A stretch of DNA of 64,000 nt from Taenia hydatigena (lineage: Eukaryota > Platyhelminthes > Cestoda > Cyclophyllidea > Taeniidae): the NCBI GenBank assembly GCA_036345935.2, contig JADWOT020000001.1, forward strand, positions 19,447,098 to 19,511,097, in the 5' to 3' direction. Numbering within the stretch: position 1 is the stretch's first letter; each line of letters begins with the position of its first letter. The notes beneath the pieces were generated by a model. It had not been told where the DNA came from and searched no databases. It was given only the letters and a program-made list of their open reading frames with translations. This document shows positions 48,294 through 58,439 of the stretch, piece by piece. A program made the position numbers and the translations under genes.

Positions 48294-48840
48294 CTATATC
48301 TGCCCGGCTGCCTTGCTGGACGATTTCGTCTCTTCCGCAGTGGGCTTAGTCGAAGATGTCAGGAACCTGTCGTATATCAGGGACGTGTCGGGATCTGTAC
48401 TCTGTGTGTCTCTCCACTGGTGTTCAGTCGGTTCGCTTAAAAATATGGTTCCCACTACACTGCTATACCTTTCCACTGAGAGAGGTCTGCGGGATAATGC
48501 ATTCGCGTTGCTATGCGAGTCCCTTTTTCTGTACTGCACAGTGAAGTCATATTGTTGCAGTTCCTCATACCACCGTGCAACCGAATGGTCGATCTCCTTC
48601 ATTGTTTTCAACAAGGTCAGCGACTGATGGTCTGTTCTCACTATGACCTGTCTTGCTATCAGGTGGTGCTTGAAGTGTCGCACCATTGTGTAGATGGCGA
48701 AAAGTTCGCGTTCTGTTGCACTCTTCTGTCTCATTTTTTTTGTCTAGTCTGACACTAGCGTAGGCGATGACGTGTTCTCTGCCTTCTTTGTCTCGCTGCG
48801 AAAGTGTCTGTCTAGTACAAAGGGTGGTGCGTCGGTCTCG
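48294..48840 (-). pseudogene. Gypsy RNase H / connection region
   Basis: Contains ATERELFAIYTMVRHFKHH, VIVRTDHQSL and ARWYEELQQYDF, ending NANALSRRP. The Asp expected in NADALSR is Asn, the same change as in the copy at 31.1 kb. The first RNase H motif upstream is frameshifted. About 7 per cent of bases differ from the 30.9-31.1 kb copy over the first 84 bases compared, much more than in the rest of the palindrome arms. Confidence 0.82.
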
Positions 48841-48999
48841 AAGTTTGGTAAAGCCGGAATCGGAGCGGGGCAGAGCATTCGCTCTGGTTACTTGAAGGTT
48901 TCATTATGTTCGTTCTCACACCTGAAATACTTTTTGCCTGCTTCTCCGTTAGTTTGTGTAGAGGACTAGCGATCTTGGCGAAGCCTTTGACGAAACGCC

Positions 49000-49958
49000 T
49001 ATAGTAGTTTGTCAAACCGAGGAAGCTGCGGAGTTCTGTCTGACTAGTTGGTGTTGGCCAGGTTCCCATCTGACGAGACTGTGTGCCCCAAGAAGTTGAC
49101 TGAACGACGAAGAAACTGTCACTCCTTTGGATTCAAGGTCAAATCTGCATCCTGCGGACAGTTCAGGACTAGTTTAAGATTGGCGATATGCTCGCGGATG
49201 ACTACCAAAAACAAGGACGTCATTGGGGAGATTATGCAATGTTTCGGAAAAAAGCCCGATCAGTGCTGTCTGCTGCATCAGGCGCTGGAAAGTGGCTGCC
49301 ACTTCTACTTGCCAGCATCCGGATTTCAAGTCTATTGTGGAGAACCACTTTGATCTATGCAGAGCATCCAAGGAGTCGTTGATATGAGGTAAGGGAAAGG
49401 CGTCCTTCCTAGTTACGGCATCTAGCTCTCTGTAATCGATACACAGCCGTAGATTACCGTCACTTTTCCTTACCTGTGCGATTGGGGAAGCCCATGGTGA
49501 CTTGGAAGGTATTATGGCTTCATCCTTGATCATCTCTTCCACCAGACGGTTTACTTCGTCCAGGAGGGGCGGCAGTATACGTCTGGGTGGTTGCCGAATG
49601 GCTCAGCTTCGCCCTTGTCAATAGTATGTTTGACTATATTTGTTCGTCCGAGTTTCGCTCCTTGCCATGAGAACATGCTCGGATACCTGCTAAGCAATGA
49701 GCGCAGGTCCTTTCTCTCGCTATCGGTGATCTGTGTCAACTGGGAGCAAAGCTTATCTAAGATGTTGATGGGAATGCCCGTAGCCCTGAAAAGAGCGCTA
49801 CCGATTTCGTCAGCGTCCTTTTTCGGAGGGGATCTGACCGGGCTTGTTTCCTCATACTGCTGGGTTACGAATGTCCCTGCTGCGAAATTCAGAACCGCCT
49901 CGGTGTTACGAAGGATGCCAACGCCGAGTACCGCGTCCCAAACTAATTCGGGGCACAC
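49000..49958 (-). pseudogene. Gypsy reverse transcriptase, internally deleted
   Basis: Upstream part: FSWQGAKLGRTNIVKH, then a frameshift. RT proper: MIKDEAIIPSKSPWASPIA, LRLCIDYRELD, FPLPHI and FSTIDLKSGCWQVEV, including the first catalytic Asp in the STIDL motif. The sequence then jumps straight to AATFQRLM, losing about 25-30 residues that hold the usual FxxMPFGL motif. Where Gypsy RTs have YLDDV this copy reads LPNDV, so both catalytic Asp of the YxDD box are compromised. The connection part has [35 protein letters not shown] (49,069 to 48,960). Confidence 0.85.
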
Positions 49959-49959
49959 A

Positions 49960-50165
49960 ATAAATTAGACTGTCCAGGTTTCTTATCCAGTGGCACTCTT
50001 AGCGACGTCTAGCCTTTTACCTTCATCTTTCTCCCTTCTGCTGAGAGAAGTTTTGCAGAGGGGGTACCAGTGTGAAACTTGGTGCGGAGATCTGGGAACG
50101 CTTGGGGATTCACTAATGCCTTGTCTGCGCCTGAGTCAAGGTTAAAAACTGCAGGGGTGTCCCTC
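49960..50165 (-). pseudogene. Gypsy aspartic protease remnant
   Basis: In the frame after the gag shift the sequence reads FNLDSGADKALVNPQAF, with the D-S-G-A active-site motif of retroviral-type proteases at 50,123-50,137. A stop occurs about 40 codons later. Protease normally processes Gag-Pol. This copy cannot. Confidence 0.7.
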
Positions 50166-50850
50166 TAGCTTGGCAGTGACTTGCATGAATGGGATCGAAC
50201 CATGGGAGGGTAGGCAGAATAAAAAATAGTGCAGTCCAACGTGGACGTGTAGAATTCGGACGGCAGTTGGACACATGGAACGGCGAAGTCAGGAGAAGTT
50301 CATGACGCTTCCTGGTCGCTGCCTCGACCAACTGGCTGAGATGGTTGGTCTTCATGGTCTGGAGCTTGGCTGTGATGGACGGTGGTCGGACCTTGGCTTT
50401 GAATTGAACAGCCACCCAACTTTTTACCTTGTTAGGTAGGCAGCCTCTGAAGGGCCGTTTGGCGAGGATTTGCAGGACCACCGCGCACTCCTCGTCGTAT
50501 TCGCCTGGTTTTTGATCGCGGTAAAAGAAGTCCTTAGCTAGCGACTCCTTTCTCTGGCCGATATCAAGTTGAGCCAGGATCTCACAGCACTGGTCAGGAT
50601 CGGAGTCAGGTGAGACCCCGTCATCAAGCACTGCTGAGAAAAGCTCTTGCGGAAGAGCGTGCAGGATCAGCGGAATTCTCTGCCTCTGGGGGTATAAGTG
50701 GATGTTAAACCTCACGGCTTCCATTTGATCCCCGAAATCCATCCCTTCTTTGAAATGGGGAAGAAGATTCCTCCTCTTCCTTGTTTTTGCCCTTGTTATT
50801 GGAAGTCTGAACACGCTTCGACATCTTTATTATGGATGAGAGAGAGAGAG
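50113..50850 (-). pseudogene. Gypsy gag-like region
   Basis: A frame of 233 codons (50,814 to 50,113) is joined upstream by another frame starting near the leader. It includes LDIGQRKESLAKDFFYRDQKPGEYDEE and WVAVQFKAKVRPP, typical of the capsid part of flatworm Gypsy gag as I understand that family. No CCHC zinc knuckle is visible. A frameshift near 50,150 separates it from the protease. Related remnants lie at 5,700-6,181. Confidence 0.72.
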
Positions 50851-50851
50851 T
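50842..50851. repeat. (GA)n run in the Gypsy leader
   Basis: GAGAGAGAGAG on the plus strand. The related leader at 24.58-24.75 kb has an equivalent CTCTCTC stretch. Confidence 0.7.
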
Positions 50852-51000
50852 ACAGCAGGACCTTGTAAGAGAGTTCAGGACGGGGATGAATCGCGCTCCT
50901 GTGAGTCGCCACGCCGCTCCGCTACCAGGTTCAAATTGTCGCCCCGCCTCTGGCCTACAATGCACACTTAAAGAACATAAGCATTAAAATGTTTGCCTAA

Positions 51001-51096
51001 CGAATCTCTCCTTTTTATTTGGTATGACGTTTTATATTGTTGAGACGGAGGATTGGTCATGCAGTCGCCGTTTGCGATGGTGATGAGGTGTTGATG
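51001..51096 (+). repeat. Isolated unit of the 181-bp satellite
   Basis: ACGAATCTCTCCTTTTTATTTGG through GCGATGGTGATGAGGTG matches one half of a unit of the 39.7-40.4 kb array almost exactly, closer than the units near 29 kb. It lies directly beside the outer end of the Gypsy element. Confidence 0.85.
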
Positions 51097-51403
51097 GATC
51101 CGCCCATCAACTTTCAGTCGTAATCAACTTCAGAATCAAGGAACATGCCATGTTCAACAGTCAAAATAGTTGAATGTAAAGAACACGAAATCCTTAGCCT
51201 CCTCCATCCATGCCTACGTAAATCCAATTACGTTCTTAGTCCATCAATTTCATTTTAATCATGCTGCGAAGAGAAAGTGAATTTCTTTGCAAAAGGCAAG
51301 TGATGACAATGTGGATAGCATTGGCAGGCAGAATCGTATTAGCACAAGCGCATTGTACGGAAAAGCTGTGATAAATCGCGGTTTCGTTGGCAAGCAATGT
51401 GTA
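51097..51403. other. Short unrecognised interval
   Basis: About 300 bases between the satellite fragment and the Hsp70-like cluster. No feature is seen. Confidence 0.5.
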
Positions 51404-52860
51404 TCAAGAAAGAAAGAATTTTAATGGTTCTACCAAACTCAGTATGCCATCATCACTCCACAAATGCATCACGAAATGATCCTGTGGCATCGTAACCTCC
51501 AGGTTCGTTGAGAAGCCTGCAAACACACAAGTGCTGTTTCCGCTTTCGTCAAATGACCGTACATCTAGTGCATCTGCTACAGCTTTCAGAGAGCATTGTT
51601 TTGCATGTCCAATCGCGATCCAATATCTGCATTGCAATTAAAGGGAATGCCACACTCTCGCGTTGCTTGAGTCTACTAAGTCTTCTTTCTTGACCACTCA
51701 AAGCAGCTGGCACCGAATCAGCCTCACAGGCCTTCACTGCAATTGCCTGCGAGCATCCCAATGTAGAGTAAGACCAATTACAGTCCTTCCTCCATCACAA
51801 CCGATTAGTTTTATAACCCTGCAATCCCTGCTGCATGACCTTCATCCACTCCTCGTCTGGTGGTGATGGTGGTGGAATAAATAATGTGAATCGCATTTCG
51901 GAAGGATACAACTTGCAATCCGAACAATATAGCATAAATTGAAACACAATAGCTTATGATAACAATACAATTAGCAAACTTTTCTCGATTACGCTAATTC
52001 GGCACTGTCCAACACATGTGTGGGAGTGGGACGCAAGATTGTAAATGTTTTCGCTCACTCGCCTTCTGATTATGCATAATGAAATGGGACAGAGTGTGGT
52101 GTCCCATTATCCAACTTCTTGTTCTAGTATGCCTTCTTTCAGCAGTGTTTTGTTTGCAATTCACTCCAATATCCCCGCTTGGAATGATAAGGGTTTCGAT
52201 GCAGTTGAGCTCGCCCCGCAGCTGCCCTACCACCATTTGATTCACCTCCACCAATGATTGGAGGTGATAACAGCCCTCACAGCACCACTAGTCCTCACTG
52301 CGCGTCTTCATTCAACCGAAGTGAATGCAGCCATGCGTCGACTCGGAGAATGCTGCGCAGCTTTCTGATGCGTTGCAGTGTATCGTGTGGATTCGGTATT
52401 GACACTGCCTCTGGCTGTGCAATGGCAGGCTTGCCAAGTGTCTCACAATCGCCACTGTCCTCCTCCACTGGCACGTAGGGTGATGTGGGAGCAGATGTCC
52501 TCTTGGGCGGCATTTCACACTGCCGTGATGGCGAGCGGGTGGGCGCATCGTAATGTTCACCTGGTGCCATTTCGCTACCAATATGATCAGGTGGTGTGCG
52601 TAGGATTACAGCTGTATAGAAGGAAACACCTTGAGAACAAGCAACACTGTTGCAGGTGTGCTGACGCACGATGTGCTGAGCAACACGGTGCAGCCTCTCG
52701 AAGGTGAGGACTGAGAGGTGAGATGCAAAGTGTTGCACGATTTCACACGTGAATTCCATCGCTTAGCAGGTGCATTCCAGCTGGACCACCCATGAGGATG
52801 CAAGGAGAACAACAAATCAAACCGTGTTTCTCTTGTTTCGCAAGCCATATACAACACTTA
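51404..52860 (-). pseudogene. Hsp70-like family copy (e, n, f remnant, truncated c)
   Basis: Minus-strand order: e (52,759 to 52,295, 154 codons open), n (52,254 to 51,994, starting MVEVNQMVVGQLRGEL), a shortened f with PDEEWMKVMQQGLQGYK, a frame with SQAIAVKACEADSVPAALSG (51,761-51,549), then directly c with DALDVRSFDESGNSTCVF and a stop at 51,404. Module d is deleted, so the f side is fused to c. The n module's VVGQLRGEL and the following SGDIG sit where Hsp70 has VGIDLGTT and the GxVEII strand. The DLGTT phosphate loop is not preserved. This n reading is weak by itself. Confidence 0.45.
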
Positions 52861-53227
52861 GAGTGCGCTATTTCATGCAGCTTCCCCTTTCCTCGTTTTT
52901 ACTGCCTCTCATCGTCAGTGACTTCTTCCCTATCCTTTATGGCTGTATGTTTGTGCTATTCCAAACGCGAAATAAAGTGTAACGTAATGCAGCTCACTAT
53001 GACGCCGAATGGATGGCCGTTATTTTCCATTGTTGCACAGCGAATGGGTGCCTGTTTGGGAAGGGTAGGATAAAAGCAAGTGACGAATATTTTGCAAATC
53101 ACTTTGGTTGGTGGAATAGGCATTTGAGTGAAGTAGGTCTCACGGGTCTCCTTTCCATGCTTAGTCGACCTTCACTCCTATTCGCTTCATCGTCCCATAG
53201 CCCCTACTTCTGAGTCACTTTGGCTTT

Positions 53228-53776
53228 CTACACACCAAATACACACTGTATTTGCATAATTTGTTGGCTACTTACTTCCCATGTGTGGAACACGAAAAAT
53301 TTGCATTTATTTTCCGGTGTCACATATGTGTGACGCAGTGGGCGCTCAAGTCCACTTGACAACTGCACAGATTCTTGATCTGGGGCACTGTACCTAGGCT
53401 GAGAGGTAAGAGTTGTTTCATCCTTTTTCATCAGCACTCACACACTTGAGCAGACAATCCCTGTAGTGTCCCACTTTACCGAGGTGTCTCCCGAAGCCCT
53501 CATTTCTACCTTGCTAATCCCACTTTCCAAGTGACTTACTAAGTCGTCTACAGCTTCCATGGCAATGCCATCATCACTCCACAAATGCATCACGAAATGA
53601 TCCTGTGGCATCGTAACCTCCAGGTTCGTCGAGAAGCCTGCAAACAAACAAGTGCTGTTTCCGCTTTCGTCAAATGACTGTACATCTAGTGCATCTGCGC
53701 TCCTTGCATGGTCCTCGCTCATTTCCCGACGTGGAGCACGTGAGCCGTGTGAAGAGAGACGCGTTTGAGCAAACAC
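53228..53776 (-). pseudogene. Hsp70-like c module, longest version
   Basis: The frame has SFDESGNSTCLF, STNLEVTMPQDHFVMHLW, AVDDLVSHLESGISKVEMRASGDTSVKWDTTG, then TGA at the position where the 60.3 kb copy reads TGG (VWVLMKK), and continues to 53,228. The DESGNST...LEVTMPQDH part can be aligned with module s of the 11.5 kb copy (DSASKFSIL...IKPQQ) and with the start of an Hsp70/HSPA14-type substrate-binding domain. The second half resembles that domain's last strands. The single TGA makes it a pseudogene unless it is read through. About 370 bases of shared linker join it to the e module of the next copy. Confidence 0.45.
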
Positions 53777-55027
53777 AAGAAAAAGAAATCATTATAGCAT
53801 GTAAAAGTCTCCAGCGGCTCGGCAGGCAGAGTAAATTTGCTGACACCAGATAAATATGAAAAAGCACCGACGAAGGCTAATCAAACAACAGATAAGATGG
53901 CGCTAGAAATGTTCGGTAGAGTACTGCCAAGTGGAGCACTTTGCTGATACAAAAAAGCAAAATTCAGTCTTTTCAATCGTGCACTGATTGGCAGGCCACA
54001 TTAAACAAAGCAGGAGTTGTGTGCAATCCATGAGGTCAAATCCACGACCTCAATGTTCCTCAAGCCAAACAAGCGATTGCATCGTGTCTCTCTACAACCG
54101 CCTGCTAGTGAGCAGCGGAGCAGATGAGAGTGAGAAAATGTGCAGCCAGCGACGGCAGAGCGAATCACGAGTCGCCAGTCTATTGATTTATCGATTGATC
54201 AGAAATTGATTTGCCACACAACGAGTGATTAACGCGTGGTCTCAGTTAATAAGTGCGCTGGTTTGCGATCAGAGGGACGACAACTGTGCAGTAGGGAGTG
54301 GATCGCTTCATTGCTCCACAGAGACGTTCGAAGACACAAAGAAATTAGTTAAAAACACTAATTCGACGGACAAAATGTCGAACTGCAAACACAGTTTGAT
54401 TGGTAAAGTGTTTGGGAAGTCGTTGTCAAAACTACTTTGTCCAATCAAATGTAGGTTTATGTATCCTTCCATGTTTAGTTTTATCTGTAAACCATTAAGA
54501 GGGTAGTTGATTGCAGTTTTGATGACATTGGGAGACCTCTTAGCTGGCATGACCAGAATTAGCAATAAAAGACACTTTTGATGTGCTCACCTTCTAACGA
54601 ATCATGCTTTCACGATTTCAGTGGAACCTATTCCTTGTTCAGCCACTATTCAACAGGAGAACATTCTCCGAACAGGTAACATACCTGTTTGTGCCAAAGT
54701 ACTTGCAATGGTGGACTGTTAGTTTGGTAGAATTTAACAACCCGAAAGCACTGGCTTGTGCATCTCTCAGTTTCATTCACATGGTCTTTTCATTTCAACA
54801 GAAAAATGGCGTCCACATCTATGCAGACCTCAACAAGAATGTACTCCATTAAGGGGTGTTTTTATCTCGCCCTTAGTGTTGTATTCTCAGTTTTCACGTC
54901 TTTTCAGTAGAATGGAAAACCTACAGCCTATTTAGTTGGACCTAACTTTTCTTTTATTACATTAGGCGAATATCTATCAACTCCCAAAACAGTTAATCAG
55001 GGGTGCGGTTCAAACAGCGGTACCTTT
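53777..55027. other. About 1.25 kb without a recognised gene
   Basis: Only frames under 100 codons. Bases 53,737-53,780 share a short match (CACGTGAGYCGTGTGAAG) with 58,840-58,860 in the same orientation. Nothing else is recognised. Confidence 0.5.
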
Positions 55028-57250
55028 AAATAACGTCATAGTGAGCTGCATTACGTTAAATTTTATTTCAGGTTTGGAATAGCACAAATATGCAACCAAG
55101 AAGGATAGGGCAACAGTCATTGATGATGTCAATGTCAACCAACGTCTGGCCAGGATTGATGCAGGAAAAATAGCGGGCGTGAACGTGCTGCAAACCTGCA
55201 GCAGTGTTGCTTGTTCTCAAGGTGTTTCCTTCTATACAGCTGTAATCCTACGCACACCACCTGATCATATTGGTAGCGAAATGGTACCAGTTGAGCGTTA
55301 CGATGCACCCACCCGCTCGCCATCACGACAGTGTGAAATGCCGCCCAAGAGGACATCTGCTCCCACATCACCCTACGTGCCAGTGGAGGAGGACAGTGGC
55401 GATTGTGAGACACCTGGCAAGCCTGCTATTGCACAGCCAGAAGCAGTGTCAATACCAAATCCACACGATACACTGCAACGCATCAGAAAGCTGCGCAGCA
55501 TTCTCCGAGTCGACGCATGGCTGCATTCACTTCGGTTGAATGAAGACGCGCAGTGAGGACTAGTGGTGCAGTGAGGGCTGTCATCACCTCCAATCATTGG
55601 TGGAGGTGAATCAAATGGTGGTAGGGCAGCTGCGGGGCGAGCTCAACTGCATCGAAACCCTTATCATTCCAAGCGGGGAAGTTGGGTTTATTGTAAACAA
55701 ATCCGCTGCTGGAGAAAGGCAAACTAGAGCAAGAAGTTGGATAATGGGACACCACACTCTGTCCCATTCCATTATGCATAATCTGAAGGCGAATGAGCGA
55801 AAACTTTTACAATCTTGCCTCACACTCCCACCCATGTGTTGAACGGTGCCGAATTAGCGTAATCGAGAAAAGTTTGCTAATTGTATTGTTATCATAAGCT
55901 ACTAAGTTACAATTTATGCTATATCGTTATGATTGCAAGTTCTTTTCTTCCGAAATGCCACTCACATTATGTAATCCACCACCATCACCACCAGACGATG
56001 AGTGGATGCAAGTCATGCTAAAGGGATTGCAGGAATATAAAACTAATCAGTTGGTGATGGGTAATTATCTGCAAGGAGGAGTAGGAGGACGGACTGTAAC
56101 CGATCTTACTCTACTTTGGGAAGCTGCCGGGCAATTGCAGTGAAGGCCTGTGGGGCAGATTCGGTGCCAGCTGCTTTGAGTGGCCTAACGTAGCTTTCAA
56201 ATGTCCCAAGAAAGCAGAATTAGTAGGCTCAAGCAACACGAGAGTTCGGGATTCCCTTTAATTGCAATGCAGGTATTGGCTCTCGTTTGGACATGCAACA
56301 GAATGCTCTCTGAACGCTGTAGCCCTTTGTAATGTGTAACACACAGAGGGGATTGCCGGTAGAACCACTCGTTGCGAACCTGCACCGTCAAAAACAACAC
56401 AAGGAAGAAAGTAGGCAGCATTCGTTGTTGCAAAATCACTTGAACCAAAATGCATTGTAGCAAGTTCTTCTGTTCTTACAAATAGCAGGCTACATTTGCG
56501 AGACTCAAGAGGCACTTCAATTGTCCGATGCACTACTTCAGTTGGCGACAGTAGTATGCTGCATTGGCATGTCAGTGAGGTGACTGCACACACACAGAGG
56601 ACACAATCGACATTCGTCCTTATTAACTCGTCTATCGGTCGAGCAGAAGGCTGCGTCAAGACGGCTCTCGCCCTATTGCCTCTTATCATCAGTGCAGTTG
56701 TGGTCTGGTTTGCTGCACTGCGAAGGATTGCCTTCAATTCACTTCTTGCATTTCGGGCTGTTTGCCACTGTCTTCAAAACGGCTACCCTCCACAGGTGCT
56801 GGTTATTCATTCACCCTCCGTCATTCCACTTATGCGTGCCAATCACGATAATGGTAGCCCATTTCTTTTGCCACACCAACCAACCAACCATTATCTGCAG
56901 TTGACTTGTTCCCAATTTGGTGTCATGGCAGTGATTTGCACCTCGCATACCTTGGCTTCTGCTTCTGATCTAATGTGGCAACTTGCATCAGCACTCAATT
57001 TAGCTGCTGAGGAATTGTAGGTCCAGTGAATACCACACACTTGCTGGCCTATCTGCTGGTCAGCAAAATGAACGCACAGATCGCCCAACTAGCAAGCTGG
57101 AAAGTTAAAATTCTGATTTAAAAATATATCATTACTGGGGACCGTTCGCCATGAAATTCGAATTATCTTGCATTCGACCGAGCGCACCGATTACGTCAAG
57201 GAAGAGCTAGCGTCAATTCTCTGATAAGGGCCACCTGCGTAGAATGATGC
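55028..57250 (+). pseudogene. Hsp70-like family copy (e, n, f, d)
   Basis: Plus-strand order: e (55,179-55,556), a 40-base gap, n (55,597-55,842), f (55,916-56,143), then d (56,496-57,020). Module n starts MVEVNQMVVGQLRGEL and has SGEVGFIVNKSAAGERQTRARS, close in pattern to the Hsp70 start GxVxxIxNxxGxRxTPS. Module f has PPDDEWMQVMLKGL and GGRTVTDL without a long glycine run. Module d is open for 174 codons because its (CCAA)3 tract keeps the frame through HQPTNHYLQLTCSQFGVMAV to an AAEEL end. This is the best-preserved n-f-d arrangement, but stops separate the modules. Confidence 0.48.
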
Positions 57251-58439
57251 CTCCTGCGTTTATTCCACTATAATTAGTTGTCTGTTCACCGACAATAGTG
57301 GCAAAGCTACACGAGGAACACGGAAAGGGATGTACACAGTAGGAGGAGTAGACCAATTTAAAGCAGTAAGCATCACCGATCCAGACGAACCAGTGACATA
57401 AGTAATTTCAAGCTCATAATGCATTTTTCCTCCCTTCTTCGCCTGACACAATGAACTGGCAAAGGCTGAGCAACGGAATGGAGATTAGTGGAAAAGAAAG
57501 CAGTTGGTGCACAAGACTGCAGTCGAGCGGTCGTTTGAGGAATCTGTGGAATCAGGCTTCAGCTGGATATGCATGAAGTGCGACTCCAAATCAAGATGAC
57601 ATCACTGGGAAATAGGACAAATAAGGAAAAGTAGATGAAATTTCTTCGCCCAGTTACGAATGCGCGCAAATGTGCATGCGCTTTTCATCAGGACAGCAAA
57701 CAACTTGAAGTTCATATTTAGGTCGGGAACTCACAACAGTAATTCAAATATCATATTTCCCATTCCTTCTCTCCTCCTCCTCCTCTCCCCTCCTCATCCT
57801 CCATCCCACTCCTTGTAGGAAACGCTTAACCACTTAAGTGAATTTGTGCCAGCGGGTTTTGATGGGACAAGCTCGTAGCTGAGAAAGACAACAATGACAA
57901 TGCGAAGTAGATGGATAGGAGAGGGCGATGAGGGAGACATCAAGCTACACGAATTGTTGGTGCCAAGCAAACTAAGGAGGGTGGCATGAACGAAGTGGCG
58001 TGGAAGGCATGCAGCACTGGCAGCAGCTCTCCTTCTTGTTGGTTTGCAAGAGCTCTGAATCGCTCTCTACTCACTGCCTGGAGGGGAGAGAGGCTTGTGG
58101 GTGAAATCAGAAGCACAATCGCACCGCGCCCAAGCAATTCAACTTTGCGCTCATTCTCCACACCACCTCCACCAATGTAGTGAAGTGATGACAACAGAGG
58201 TGCCACTCGTTACCGCCATGCATCTTGATGTTTATGAGGATGTGGCGGAACAATTGCTTTCCTTCCTTCTTCCTTCCTAAATCGCGCTGTCTGTAAATGC
58301 ATCTGCAAGTTATCACGACTCCTCCATCCGAGACCCATTCTTGTCAATGCGGCTTGTCATGCTGCTGCTGCTTGTCATTGCATCGACAATCCCTCCAAAT
58401 AAATTATTTTACAGAACTTCCGTCCCCACCGCTTTCTTC
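57251..58439. other. About 1.2 kb without a recognised gene
   Basis: Contains a CTCCTCCTCCTC tract near 57,773-57,803 and small frames on both strands around 57,940-58,316. No family is recognised. Confidence 0.55.

Larger units (their letters stand above)
41541..48701 (-). repeat. Inverted repeat II, right arm (about 7.2 kb)
   Basis: Reverse-complement partner of 30,912-38,131. The arms are separated by about 3.4 kb (38,132-41,540). The outer end lies inside the RNase H region of the minus-strand Gypsy element, which continues to the right beyond the arm, whereas the left arm's Gypsy fragment is cut at the same point. Confidence 0.9.
47770..50970 (-). mobile_element. Ty3/Gypsy retrotransposon, degenerate and 3'-truncated
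   Basis: The minus strand carries, in order, a leader, gag, protease, RT, RNase H and the first part of integrase. The leader (about 50,965-50,850) has GAACC then TGGTAGCGGAGCGG, a likely primer binding site, but I do not see a full 5' LTR. Immediately to the right lies a unit of the 181-bp satellite. The element ends at about 47,770 in the integrase core, at the same base where the left arm's fragment ends, followed by arm-specific sequence. Internal deletions and frameshifts make it non-functional. Confidence 0.88.

Noticed and set aside
56496..57020. Detailed alignment of module d to Hsp70, either at VLVGGSTR or at DVTPLS.
   Set aside because: Two mutually exclusive alignments looked about equally good by eye, so neither is evidence. 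Only position between f and s supports d.
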